Shown here piece after piece: positions 32,137 through 44,005 of a stretch of 64,000 nucleotides of DNA. The notes under the pieces were generated by a model, which saw only the letters and a list, made by a program, of their open reading frames with translations, had not been told where the DNA came from and did not search any database. The stretch is taken from NCBI GenBank assembly GCA_950022295.1, contig OX465601.1:70317501-70381500 (forward strand), given 5' to 3'. Positions within the stretch are counted from its first letter, which is position 1. Each line of letters opens with the position of its first letter. The translations under genes and the position numbers were made by a program. Source of the stretch: Bromus sterilis. Lineage: Eukaryota; Streptophyta; Magnoliopsida; Poales; Poaceae.

Positions 32137-35115
32137 CATTTCCCTAGGAAAAATATTAAGTTACCTTTTGAGTCCGTCACACGGGCTAGTTATTCTCTTG
32201 AAAAGACTTGATCTTCTGCTTTAAGCCTAGCTAATGGCTCTAAAGAAGCGCTTTTTGGAGGCAGCCCGCAACGAATTTAGGTTTTTCTTTTTTCTTTTGT
32301 TCTGTTCTTAGTGGTCTTGATGATTGTTACTATTGTAGCAACATCATTGTATCTTTATTTTTCAAGCTTTGTGCCAAGTTTAGCCTCATACGGCAAGGGA
32401 AGTAAAAGTTGTGACATGCTGTCCAGAAAACAGATTCTGTCCTCGTGACTAGAAAAATTACAGAAAAAATCCCAGTTCATATTTTTGAGCTGAATTTTTA
32501 CACAACATGCTCTATACAATTACGAAACTTCCGTATGTTAAGAGTTTTTTGATTTGAGTTGCAGAAGTACCCCTAAAAAATTCGTTTCTTTCTTCTATTC
32601 TGTTTTTCACAGATTCTGCCACGTTTTGTCTCTCCGTACTTTTGCAAACCTTAAGCTTGCCTTTTCTTTGCAAAAACATTTTGGAAATCTTGAGAAATAG
32701 TAGCTCTTCCTGGAAATCCTTATTTGCAGTAGAGGAAAAAATATTTTATTAGGGTACTAACCTCTCTAATCAATCTACAATGAGTTATGTATGAAGGGAG
32801 TTTTCAAGTGCGCGATGGAAGATGATGAAAGAAGATTCAGGAGTGTCAAGCGCTCAAGCTTGGGGATGCCCCCATGGATCCCCAACAAATATTCAAGGAG
32901 ACTCAAGCGTCTAAGCTTGGGGATGCCCCCGTGCATCCCCTTCTCCATCAACAATCATCAGTTTGTCCCTCGTTGCACTATATTTTTATCACTTCATGCG
33001 TTATGTGCTTTTCTTGGAGCGTCTCGCTCTTAGGTTTTGTTTCGTTTTTAGTTTTCTTTAGCTTTGTTTGCTGTAGTAACAAGTTAGATCCCAGCTGACT
33101 TACTCTTTTGTGTGGGAGAGATTCACGCTCCGCTTGAACTAGAACTCCTCATAGGATTTGCATGCTTATTATTTTATCTGTGAGCTGTTCTTTTTCTTTT
33201 CTTAGCTGCTGTTCTGTTTAGTTGTAGTGCTTTAGTTTTTTTTTCTAGAGCTTTTATTTTGTCTTTGGTTGAACTTTCTATAGGTTGCATGTTTTATCTT
33301 GTTAGAGAGTTTGCCTGTTGCACTGAGTTCTGTGTCTTGACTAAAAGTAGGTAGTTAAAGTTCCTGTTCTCTTTGTAGTAGTAACTTGCAATAGTTTTGA
33401 GGTATTGAATAGAGTAATGTTTGAACTTATGGTGTCAAGAGCTCTTGCCTATTAGTGATAGATGTCGTATTTTGGGCAATCCGGGTGTTTTTCGAAAACC
33501 AAAAAACCCCTGTTGAGAACTCTAGCTACTAGATGGATCACTAACCTCTGGAGGGTTCGAATATTAGAGTACACTCACATACCATGAGTCGAGGATGCGC
33601 AAGGATAACCAAACCCCCATACACTCCTCCTCGGGGTACCTGTCTCTTTGTGAACCTCCTGATTAGATTTAGAGTTACCGATAATAAGTGCATGAGTTCT
33701 TAGGACTAATGTGAGTATTCGAAAGTTTACACTTCCACCCACCTATACTTTTTCTAGCCTCTTCGGTACCGTGCATTGCCCTTTCTCACCTCGAGAGTTG
33801 GCGCATACTTCGCCGGTGCATCCAAACCCTCGGCACGATACGCTCTGTCATCATAAGCCTCCTTATATCTTTGCTCAAAACAGCCACCATACCTACCTAC
33901 AAGGCATTTCCATAGCCTTTCCGAGATACATTGCCATGCAACATCCACCTTCTCATGACTTGATCTTCATGTCATACATGCTACTTGCTTGATCGATGAG
34001 CCGCATGCTAGTTGGGCCTTGCCCTAAACATTGCTACATGACGCACTAGTATCATTGCATATCCTGCTACACTGGCAGACGCATACATTTGAATACTTCA
34101 TGATAGTTACATTTTCTTTATGTGAGTACCTTTGTAAAGTGTGAAAGATCTCCTATATTCTTGTAAAATATAGAGTATTGCCCCTAAAGTGAGGAAAAGA
34201 TCCTAAAGAGGACAAAATCAAAAGATCCCAAAGAGGAAAAAAATCAAAAGATCCCAAAGAGGAAAAAATTAAAAGATCCCAAAGAGGACAAATGAGAGTT
34301 AAATAGAAAGAGCCATTGAGGCCACCAAAAAAATAGAAAAAAGAGAAAAGAAAAATAAAAAGAGAGAAGGGGCATACTACTATTCTTTTTGAGAGATCCA
34401 CACTAGTACTTCATCTTCTATCCCTTGTACTCCATAGAGATCATCATCATGCATATAACTATGTGGGGACCTTCACACTATAGAACTTGGCTTGTATATT
34501 CCAATGATGAGCCTCCTCAAATGAGCTCTAGGTCTCTTGAGCAAGAAAGTTGGATGCACCCCCACTAGTTCCATTGGAGAGCTTACCTTAGCTCACATGT
34601 GCATCCGTTGTATGGCAATCCCTACTCCTCACATCATATCTATCATATGGCTTTCTTTCGCCCATGATTGTCCTCATTGATTTGAGCCTTTCATACCTTT
34701 TTGTCTTCCTCCTCCACCTTCTTTCTGTTTCGCCTTTTAGGTGTCAACTTTCTTGCTCATGCTCATCCATTGCATGAGTGCTCAAAATATCGAAAGGGAG
34801 TGGATCAGTTTGACTTGTACCTGACTAGTGGTCTGGGGACGAGTCCAGATAAGAATCCAAAGGAGACCAAGTGTGAAACTTTTAGTAGATAGTTGTTCTC
34901 AACAACCTTTTTTCTCTTTCTTCCCAGTCCCTTGCTTGCACGCAAACACCATTTGGAGACATTCGAGTCACGGACAGCAAGAGCTCTTGCACCTTTTGTT
35001 CTTTTGTTGCTTATGTCAATGCTAATATAGACTCTTGCTTGTTAAGACTTGAATTGAATTGCATGCTTTGATTGCTTTACTTAAAAGTCCTTATTTGGTT
35101 GTGTGGCATGTCACC
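32137..35115 (+). mobile_element. 3' non-coding region of Athila element A
   Basis: About 3 kb follow the protease with no believable coding frame. An AAGCTTGGGGATGCCCC motif occurs twice, at about 32859 and 32915, and resembles the family polypurine tract near 47975. A run of near-repeats of 'aagatcccaaagaggaaaaa' lies at 34195-34290. The region is interrupted by the Tekay element, then continues at 47921-47989. Homologous regions are 51076-53077 and the three minus-strand D pieces. Confidence 0.82.
35111..35115. repeat. Target-site duplication TCACC, left of Tekay element
   Basis: TCACC is repeated at 47921-47925. Confidence 0.97.
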
Positions 35116-38100
35116 TGTCAGAACCCCAACTAGGGTAAGTGCTAGGGCTTGTTTGACCCTTTGCATCATGAAAAATTCAAAAAGAAAATCAAAAATGGGG
35201 AAAAGAAAAGCCCTGAGAATTTAAATAAATGGCCAGATAAAAATCTTTTTCCAAAAATCATTTGAATATTTGGAAAATTCCTATAAATGATGCTGATCAT
35301 TGCAAAAGTGGTTTGGGGATTTTCCCATGCCCATGGAATATTCAAAAATTCAAAAGGTGCTTTGGAAATTAAATTTATTTCCAATTTGAATTTAAATTCA
35401 AATTGTTTGAATTTCAAAAGTCACCAAAACTTATGAGTGGCTAACTATTTATGTTATAAGCCCACATAAAAGTTTTCATGATTTTATAAAATGCCTTGCT
35501 ATTTTTTTATTATTTGGGGCAAAAAAAATTACAGAAAGAAAAACAGAAGAAATAACAGAGGAAAAGAAAAAGGAAAAGCAAGCCCAACCGGCCAGGCCGC
35601 AGGTCCAACTCACTCCTCCCCCGGCCCAAGCCCACGAACCCTTGTCGTCTTCCTCAACCAGCTCGGTGGCGAGCTGGGAGGAAGCCGGCGACGCCAGCGC
35701 GACGACGTGGCCCTTCTAGGCCTCTACGAAGCCCCTACTCGCGCCGCGCAGCTCGTCCAGGAGCCCCGCACCCTTTCCCCCTCCTCTGGATTCCTCCCTG
35801 CCTCTCTCCCTCGTGAATCCAGCGCCGCCCGAAGCCCAGCCGGAGCACGCCGCCGTGCAGCGCCTGGCCAACGACCTCCTCTCGCCGAGCTAAAGTGTCC
35901 AGACGCGCCGCCGCCATCGTCTTCGTCGACTCCCGCAGTCAATTGAGCCCGAGGACGCCGACAACAACGACTGCTTCAAGTTCTTCGCCGCTGGCCGCCG
36001 TGGAGCTCGTCGACGAATTCGTCGTCTCCAGCCCTTCCCCAGCCTCCCCGTCGGCTCCGTTCGCATCGCGGTGAGCTCGCACCGTTTTCCCCTCAAGTTT
36101 TAGCGCCCCTTCCTTCTCCTAGCCCGTTATGCCATGAACGCCGAGAGGAACCCCCGCCATGGACGACGGCGACGCTGCTCCCCTTCTCTTCTGTTTTGCC
36201 CGTGACGCGCACCGTGATCCCCAGCTCCACAGCTTCGCAACGCCCCACTCCTCGGTCAAAAGCGCGCTCCAGAACGCCATCCCGACAACGCCCGAGCCGC
36301 AGCCTCCGCCTCCTTCGACGCCGGTGACGCTCCAGTCCTCCCCGAGCTCGTCTGCTTGTCCAGGAGGATGCGCGGGAGCTCCACGGTTCGTCTAGTTGTC
36401 GCGGCGGCCGATTTGGTGCCCGGTTTCATCCTCCCGAGCTCGCCGGTCTCTCTGACCTCGCCAGCGACTCGCCGGAGTTGACCACGGCGACGTGGCAGTG
36501 ATTAGGGTCCTAACCCTCTGGGTTAGTTGACCCAGGTCACTGACCAGTGGGTCCCTGGCCCCCTTAATACCTCTGTTAGATTAATCTAACAGGGATTTAA
36601 CCCGGGGAGGCTGACCAGTGGGACCCCTTGTTAGTTTGACTCGGGTCAAACCCCCCCTGACGCCAGCATGACACCACAGTGACGCATTAATCCTTTTTTC
36701 CAGTTTTAAAATAATCCAGAAAAATCCAGAAAATCATTTAAACTTTGGAAATTCATAACTAATTCATTTTAACTCCAAATTAAACAAATAATATATGAAA
36801 AATTATCATAAAAATACAAGGATTAAGAATATGCAATTTGTTTTTATGTTTGACCATTTTAAAATGGGGGAACAGAAGCAAATGTGTATATGACTTAATT
36901 TGAAATTGAATTTGGAGTTTGAATTTGTATTTCAAATGCAATATACTTCAATTAAGATGAATATGCTACAAACCAGTACCATTCACATCATGGACAACAT
37001 AATCATGTGATTGTGCATTTCAATTCAATGTTGCCCCCTTTGTTGATGATTGTTTCCGGTACCAGCTTTTCCGAGACGGTGATCACCCCGAAGAAGAAGA
37101 CCACCGTTAAGACCCGTGTATCGTCAGCAAGGCAAGCAAACCCCCATTGATCATGTCTATAAAATCCTACTTCCCTCTCAGTCTCGCTTATGCATGTTTA
37201 GAAGATCATCGAGACACGTTCTTTCGCATAGTTGAACCCATTCCGATGCATGACCTATCATTTTGCCACCGTTTTAAGCAAACCACAATCCTAGCAGATT
37301 TAGGAGTTGATTGATGAGCATGTGGCCCCTACAACTGTTACTGCTTTTGCTGCTTAGTGGTACAATGAGGATGTTTTGGTTGTGAGTCGGGATGGAATGA
37401 ACACAGTGGTGTTGATGAAAGTGAAACGTGTTGGTGAATCCACCCTAAGTAAAGGTGAACGATGAGAGGCTGTGTAGGAGTACACAGTGGGTTGTCTCGT
37501 TGAACACTGCCCTAGGCCCTGAGTTCCTGTTTTGTGATCCAAGACAAAGAGTATGACCACATGTAGGGTTTTATGGGAGCCCCGTTTGGCCTCTTTACGT
37601 ACCCGATCCAGTCCAGGAGTCACACTAGATTTGGGATTTCCATTTGTTTTATGTATAGATATGTGGGTGGACCTGTGAGGCAGTGAAACCATCTGTCAAA
37701 GGTGGCGTCTCGGTCCCTTACATTATCTGAGTCCGTTTCGTGGAACCGGCCGGACTCTCGAGCGGTGACAAACTCAGGTAGTCGGCTCCTGGATTAGAGA
37801 AGGTGAAGTGAGGGTAGTTCCTTGGTTTCATCCACGTCCGACATCCGCTTGAAGGATGACAAGAACGAGACGATAAGTGATGACACACGTGTGAAGATGT
37901 ACACCCCTGCAGGGTAAATGAACTATTCGAATAGCCGTGTCCGCGGTTATGGACTACTAGGAAACCTCTACTTGATCATAGACAACTTGAATGGATACTT
38001 ATAAAACTCGCAAGATAAGCGTGAGTGCTATGGCGTGCTTCTTCGTGGGGAAGTCGAGGAAGTAACCATAGTGGTGTATTGGTTGGAGATGTAGTGGACT

Positions 38101-39053
38101 CGTGTACGCTTCTTACCTCAAAGTCTGGTACTCGTAGTACAGGATTAACCAAGTCAAAGCTGGCACTTCTGCATGATGAAACCCCACCTCCTTTACCTTG
38201 ATACTTGAGCATGAGTAGTGTAGTTCTGATGTAAGTCTTGCTGAGTACGACTTTTTACTCACGTTTGCCTATTCTATGTTTTAGATAAGAACCGGATCTC
38301 GATGGAGTCACCTTCGTGAAGCTCGACGTTGACTAAGTTAGCATAGTCCCAGACAGCAGTCTGGTCCCTCGTGGAAGGGCATGTTTGTTTACAAGGCTTC
38401 TCTAAGCCATTTGTTAAACTTGTCTGTACTCAGACCTAATTTGCTTCCGTTGTATGATGTAATGTTGATCACAGACATGTGATCTTTGTATGCTCTATGT
38501 GTATATCAATAAAGAGTACTTTGTAGAGTTATGTGATGATACCTGCTGTTCATACTAGGCATGTGTGCTGCGTGTATGTTTATAACATGCATGTCTTAGT
38601 ATGGGTTTTCGAGACCTTAGTTGCGATCTGGCTGGCGGTCTTTTATACACCAAGTGGCCCTTAGATGTGCGCAGCTTGGGGCATCGCGATGCGATTGTTC
38701 GTGACGCTGTCACGTGCACACTTTGTTGTATGATCGAGCCCGCCCTAGACCCCGACTAAGTGATCGGGCTGGAGTAAGTATATGTAAGAGTTAGGATTCA
38801 ATCGATAACATGGTTGAGGCGACTTGTCTATGAGTATGGGATTCACCACCCATAAGCATTTAGACTTGTGAGCGGACGATGAGGACCCATCTCAGTTGAT
38901 CATCCGGCCTGAATGGGATGCCCCTCACGTTCGATGCTTACCGAGAATGTTCTGTGCCTAGCCTTGTCTGCTTAGACAAGTGGGTACGGTTCTCGGCTCT
39001 CCATGTGATTGCATCGTGACTGGAATTACATACGCTAACCCCGGGTCCCGACA
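35116..39053 (+). repeat. 5' LTR of the Tekay element
   Basis: This 3938-bp LTR runs from TGTCAGAACCCC to GGGTCCCGACA. The AT-rich head is followed by a GC-rich block (about 35580-36500) with a GTGAGCTC donor-like site at 36071, then long AT-rich sequence. AATAAA lies at 38508-38513 and is a likely polyadenylation signal. Open frames in the GC-rich block (for instance 35491-35946) are repeated in the other LTR and have no recognisable domain. Confidence 0.97.
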
Positions 39054-39057
39054 GACT

Positions 39058-39069
39058 TGGTATCAGAGC
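39058..39069 (+). promoter_or_regulatory. Primer-binding site of the Tekay element (initiator tRNA-Met)
   Basis: TGGTATCAGAGC lies five bases after the LTR end. It is the exact standard tRNA-Met initiator site. Confidence 0.95.
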
Positions 39070-39523
39070 AGGATTGCCTGTAGGCTTATCAAACCCTTGG
39101 TCGAAGTCGAGTTTAGCATTCTATAGTTATATAGTTACTTGGGTATAAAGGGAACAACGTAAGGCTTATTTTTCTCCTTACCCTCATTGATCTGAGTTCT
39201 GGGTCACCCTTATCTTTTCTACGGGATGATAGGACTAGGCTCATCTATGTCTTACTAGAACATCTCGTTGAGTGTTTCCTTGTAGCCGTAGGATTGTTGT
39301 GGTCGTCCAGACTCATCGGTTTTGAGTTCCTTGAGGAAGTTATGTCCAATCTCCTCAAGGTTATCTTGTTTTGCATCCCGGTGTAGCCTATATGCTGCCG
39401 GATTTATCCCGTGTTTCTGTGGATCATTGCCTTCGCATTACAATCTTTTCCGTCTTCATCATGTCTTGTTATCCTTGAATCCATCATTCAACCTGTTCTG
39501 ATTGTTGATTTTTATCACACAGG
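39070..39523 (+). other. Untranslated leader of the Tekay element
   Basis: About 450 bp lie between the primer-binding site and the gag ATG, with no convincing ORF. The last bases (TTTTTATCACACAG just before the ATG) look like a plant splice acceptor. Confidence 0.7.
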
Positions 39524-41197
39524 ATGTCAGGTGGAACTCGTAGTGCTGTTCGTCGGAATCGAGACCGTGTTCGGGATCGAAATGATGATGAACCTCTACC
39601 ACCGCCTTCTGCGGCGGAAATCATGATGGAAGCTGAGAAGAATCAACGTGATCAAACACGCCTTCTGGAGCTCATCGAGCAGAATACCTCACGTCATTGC
39701 AATGTGGTTGTGAGCATCCAGGACTTCATCCTCCTCAAGCCACCGGTATTCCGATGTTCTTCTGAGCCCCTTGAAGCTGATGATTGGCTCCGTTCCATCG
39801 ATCGTAAGCTTGATACTCCACATGTTGCTCCCAATGATCGAGTTATTTTTGCGGTATACTTCTTGGAAGGTGCTGCTCTTCAATGGTGGGAGAACTATGT
39901 TGCTATGCAGCCAGATGGTCACCTAGTGACTTGGCAGGAGTTCTGTGTTGCCTTTCGAGGGTACCACATTCTGGATGAGTTGATGGAGCGCAAGAAGGAA
40001 GAGTTCTGCAATCTCACTCAAGGAAAGATGTCCATTCATGAGTATGTGAGAGAGTTCAACCGTCTTGCCCGGTATGCCCAAGATGAGATCACCACCGATG
40101 CCAGAAAGCAGGCAAGGTTCCGTAAGGGACTTAGCCCCATCCTTCGTCATGATCTCAACCTCATCGAATTTGCCACCTTTGAGGATTTAGTCAACAGATC
40201 CTTCAGAGCTGAGCATGGAAATGAAATTTTCGAGGAGTCCCGTAAGCATGCTCTTGAGCTTGCTCCTTCTTCAAGTTCAGCCCCTCAGAAACGCCGAATT
40301 TGGATTCCAACCAGAGCCATACCTCAAAACCTTCTCCAGAGGCCATCACCAAATATATGCCATCCACCCCAACACATTATTCCACCCCGGAATGATGGTG
40401 CGCAACCAAGTAATCCCACTCCCAACATTTCAGACAGGGTATGCTTTAAGTGTGGTCTTCCAGGCCATTACTATCGTCAATGCCCTCAGATCTTGATGGC
40501 ACCATGTCATTCTCGACCTAAGCCTACAAAGAAACCAACCACCAAAGCTTTTCCAGCAAAGCCTTCATCCACTAGTAGTGGTTGTGTGAACCAAATCTCA
40601 GTTGAGGAAACCACTAATGCTTCTGACGTCATTCTTGGCACACTCCCAGTCAATCATGTCCCCGCCTCCGTTCTTTTCGATCCAGGAGCTTCTCATTCAT
40701 TCATGTCGGAGAGTTATGAACTTCGTCATGAGTTCCCCTTTGAAGAAATGTTTTCTCCAATGATCATTCAAACTCCTCGTTCAAAGTGGCAAACTAATAG
40801 AGTAAGCCATGGTAATCAAATTGCAATTGAGGGTTTAGTATTCCTTGCTTCTCTTATAGCCCTCAAGTCTTCGGACATTGATGTCATCCTAGGAATGGAT
40901 TGGTTATCAAGGCAGAATGCTTTCCTTGATTGTAAAGCCAAATCAGTCAAACTCACCCATCCTTCAGGCCAGATCATTGACTACACATCACCCAGCTCTA
41001 AAATCCAGATGCATACTTTGAATGTGCTTCCCCTTCCTAACCTTGAAGATGTTCCGGTGGTTCGTGACTTCCCGGATGTCTTTCCTGAAGAGCTGCCGGG
41101 AATGCCACCCGACAGGTGTGTAGAATTCATAGTGGATCTTATACCAGGCACAACCCCAATCTCCAGACGCCCATATAGAATGGCCCCACATGAGTGA
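39524..41197 (+). pseudogene. gag, protease and start of RT of the Tekay element
   Basis: The ATG at 39524 opens 557 codons, ended by a TGA at 41195-41197 just before the RT core. The gag core is at about residues 75-215 (EADDWLRSID, ALQWWENY, SIHEYVREFNRLARYA). A CCHC zinc knuckle, CFKCGLPGHYYRQC, is at about 307-320. The protease has LFDPGASHSF at about 383-393 and ILGMDWL further on. The link to RT (VVRDFPDVFPEELPGMPP) is intact. The TGA falls in a segment that normally reads through into RT (context MAPHE-stop-AELKTQL), so it is a recent point mutation rather than a programmed gag end. Capsid and protease could still be made; RT and integrase would need readthrough. Confidence 0.93.
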
Positions 41198-44005
41198 GCT
41201 GAGCTAAAAACCCAACTTGATGCTTCGTTGGCAAAAGGCTTCATCCGCCCTAGCTCATCGCCATGGGGTTGCCCCGTTCTGTTCGTAACGAAGAAAGATG
41301 GAACAGAAAGAATGTGCGTAGACTATCGCCCGCTAAATTTAGCGACGATAAAGAATAAGTACCCACTGCCCAGGATCAATGATCTTTATGATCAACTTGC
41401 TGGATCCTCTGTCTTCTCCAAGATGGATTTGAGATTAGGTTATCATCAAATCAAAATCCGAAACGAGGATATTCCCAAAATGACCTTCACTACTCGTTAT
41501 GGTCTTTACGAGTATACCGTCATGTCCTTCGGTTTAACCAATGCCCCCGCCACATTCTCGCGCTTGATGAATTCGATCTTCATGGAGTACCTAGATAAAT
41601 TTGTTGTGGTTTATCTTGATGACATTCTCATCTACTCGAAGAACGAAGAAGAGCACGCAGAACACCTTAGGCTGGTATTGATGAAACTTAGAGAGCACCG
41701 CCTTTATGCCAAGTTCTCCAAGTGTGAATTTTGGCTACCAGAAGTGACCTACTTAGGCCACGTGATTTCTGCGAAAGGTGTTGCAGTCAATCCCGAGAGA
41801 GTTCAGGCCGTCCTTGACTGGACTCCACCTGAATCGGTTAAGCAAGTTAGGAGTTTTCTTGGCCTAGCAAGCTATTGTCGCCGCTTTGTCGAGAACTTTT
41901 CTAAAGTTGCAAAGCCTCTTACTGAACTCCTCAAGAAAGATAAGAAATTCCAATGGACCCCCAAGTGCGAGGAAAGCTTTCAAGAGCTGAAAAGAAGATT
42001 GACTTCTGCACCCGTACTTGCACCTCCAGACACCAAAAGGGATTTTGAGATCTATTGTGATGCTTCACGGCAAGGGTTAGGATGCATACTTATGCAAGAT
42101 CGACATGTGGTAGCTTATGCTTCACGCCAGTTTCGGCCACATGAAGAGAACTATCCTACCCATGATCTTGAACTCGCTGCCGTAGTTCATGCCCTGAAGA
42201 CTTGGCGACATTACCTCCTTGGTAATCGTTGTGAGATATATTCCGACCACCAAAGCCTCAGATATATTTTCACCCAACCAGATCTTAATCTCAGGCAAAG
42301 ACGCTGGATAGAGTTGATAAAAGATTATGACTTAGGAATTTCTTACACCCCAGGCAAGGCCAATGTCATGGCTGATGCACTAAGTCGTAAGTCGTATTGT
42401 AACAACCTCATGTTACAACAATATCAACCACTTCTTCATGAGGAATTTTGCAAGCTCAATCTTGAGTTAGTTCCTCGTGGATCTCTTTTCAACTTGGTGG
42501 CGAAACCAACCCTTGAGGATCAAATCATAGCCGCCCAGAAACAAGATAGTAGTATTCAAGAGATCAAGCAGAACATTGTTAGTGGAGTTGCTAAATGTTT
42601 CTCTGCAAATGATCAAGGAACGATATTCTTTGAAAATCGTTTAGTAGTTCCTGAGAATGAAAACCTAAAGCAGCTGATCCTTAAGGAAGCTCATGACACT
42701 CCCCTCTCAATTCATCCCGGTAGCACAAAAATGTACCGAGATCTACGCCAGAGATTTTGGTGGACCCGGATGAAGAGAGACATTGCACAATTTGTTGCCG
42801 AATGTGATGTTTGTCGTCGCATTAAGGCAGAACACCAAAGACCTGCTGGTACTCTTCAGCCATTGTCCATTCCCGAGTGGAAGTGGGACAAGGTCGGTAT
42901 GGACTTCATCACCGGCTTTCCAAAAACCCAGAAAGGAAATGATGCCATCTTCGTGGTCATTGATCGACTTTCAAAAGTTGCTCACTTCCTTCCAGTTCGC
43001 GAGTCTATAACTGCTAGTCAGTTGGCGTACTTGTATGTCTCTAGAATCGTGTCTCTTCACGGTGTTCCTTTGGTGATCAATTCTGATCGTGGTAGCCTTT
43101 TCACCTCTAGATTTTGGGAAAGTTTTCAAAATGCTATGGGAACTCATCTATCCTTTAGTACAACTTTCCACCCTCAATCTAGCGGTCAAGTTGAAAGGGT
43201 TAATCAAATCTTGGAAGACATGCTCAGAGCTTGTGTTATCTCATTCGGAAAGAATTGGGAGAAATCTCTTCCATTTGCCGAATTTGCTTATAACAATAGT
43301 TATCAATCTAGTCTGAACATGGCCCCCTTTGAATTCCTCTACGGACGACGATGTCGAACACCCCTAAACTGGTCAGAAACCGGTGAAAGACAACTCTTTG
43401 GACCAGATATGATCAAGGAAGCAAAAGAGCAAGTTCGCATTGTTCGTGATCGTTTGAAAGCCGCTCAGTCTCGTCAAAAGAGCTACTATGATCGTCATCA
43501 TAGAGAGGAGAGCTACAATATTGATGAGAAGGCTTACCTTCGGATTACTCCTCTTAAAGGAACCCAAAGATTCGGTATCAAAGGCAAGTTGGCCCCACGT
43601 TACATCGGACCTTTCCGCATTCTTGCTAAACGTGGAGAAGTTGCCTACCAACTTGAACTACCTCCGCACCTTTCCCGAGTACATGATGTATTCCATGTGT
43701 CACAACTCAGGCGTTGCTTCAAGGACCCCATCCGCGAAGTCGACCATGAAGCGCTTGATCTCCAAGATGACCTTTCTTATCGAGAGTACCCTGTTCGTAT
43801 TCTTGATTCAGCAGAGCGTGTCACTCGTCGTCAGAAGATCAAGTTCCTTAAAGTTCAATGGTCACATCACTCCGAGAAAGAAGCAACATGGGAAAGAGAA
43901 GACCGCCTCCGTGCCGAGTACCCCACCTTCCTCCCGACGACTTCTGAATCTCGGGACGAGATTCTTTTGAGTGGGGGCGAGTTGTCAGAACCCCAACTAG
44001 GGTAA
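41198..44005 (+). CDS. RT, RNase H, integrase and chromodomain of the Tekay element
   Basis: The frame is the same as gag, open from after the TGA to a TAA at 44003-44005; 935 codons can be read. The RT motifs are [35 protein letters not shown] and YLDDILIYS (about 41613). RNase H starts near [12 protein letters not shown] (about 42050). The integrase has an HHCC finger (HPGSTKMY ... CDVCRRIK) and a D,D,E core ([28 protein letters not shown]), then a GPF segment ([15 protein letters not shown]). A C-terminal chromodomain-like part ([13 protein letters not shown] ... EATWERED) places the element in the Del/Tekay clade; such domains are thought to guide integration to heterochromatin. The frame crosses the polypurine tract and stops 23 bp inside the 3' LTR. 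I see no stop or frameshift after 41197. Confidence 0.93.
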   Translation, partial: AELKTQLDASLAKGFIRPSSSPWGCPVLFVTKKDGTERMCVDYRPLNLATIKNKYPLPRINDLYDQLAGSSVFSKMDLRLGYHQIKIRNEDIPKMTFTTRYGLYEYTVMSFGLTNAPATFSRLMNSIFMEYLDKFVVVYLDDILIYSKNEEEHAEHLRLVLMKLREHRLYAKFSKCEFWLPEVTYLGHVISAKGVAVNPERVQAVLDWTPPESVKQVRSFLGLASYCRRFVENFSKVAKPLTELLKKDKKFQWTPKCEESFQELKRRLTSAPVLAPPDTKRDFEIYCDASRQGLGCILMQDRHVVAYASRQFRPHEENYPTHDLELAAVVHALKTWRHYLLGNRCEIYSDHQSLRYIFTQPDLNLRQRRWIELIKDYDLGISYTPGKANVMADALSRKSYCNNLMLQQYQPLLHEEFCKLNLELVPRGSLFNLVAKPTLEDQIIAAQKQDSSIQEIKQNIVSGVAKCFSANDQGTIFFENRLVVPENENLKQLILKEAHDTPLSIHPGSTKMYRDLRQRFWWTRMKRDIAQFVAECDVCRRIKAEHQRPAGTLQPLSIPEWKWDKVGMDFITGFPKTQKGNDAIFVVIDRLSKVAHFLPVRESITASQLAYLYVSRIVSLHGVPLVINSDRGSLFTSRFWESFQNAMGTHLSFSTTFHPQSSGQVERVNQILEDMLRACVISFGKNWEKSLPFAEFAYNNSYQSSLNMAPFEFLYGRRCRTPLNWSETGERQLFGPDMIKEAKEQVRIVRDRLKAAQSRQKSYYDRHHREESYNIDEKAYLRITPLKGTQRFGIKGKLAPRYIGPFRILAKRGEVAYQLELPPHLSRVHDVFHVSQLRRCFKDPIREVDHEALDLQDDLSYREYPVRILDSAERVTRRQKIKFLKVQWSHHSEKEATWEREDRLRAEYPTFLPTTSESRDEILLSGGELSEPQLG
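43969..43982 (+). promoter_or_regulatory. Polypurine tract of the Tekay element
   Basis: The tract is GAGTGGGGGCGAGT directly before the 3' LTR. It is preceded by the palindrome GAATCTCGGGACGAGATTC at 43946-43964. The same pair of motifs is found at 27264-27299 on the minus strand. Confidence 0.85.

Noticed and set aside
35491..35946. 151-codon open frame in the GC-rich part of the Tekay LTR (also 44358-44813)
   Set aside because: It lies inside an LTR, is repeated in both LTRs, has low-complexity Pro/Ser/Arg composition, and the opposite strand is equally open. No domain is recognisable.
39058..39069. Possible tRNA gene fragment
   Set aside because: Only the 12-base primer-binding complement is present, placed just after an LTR as expected.
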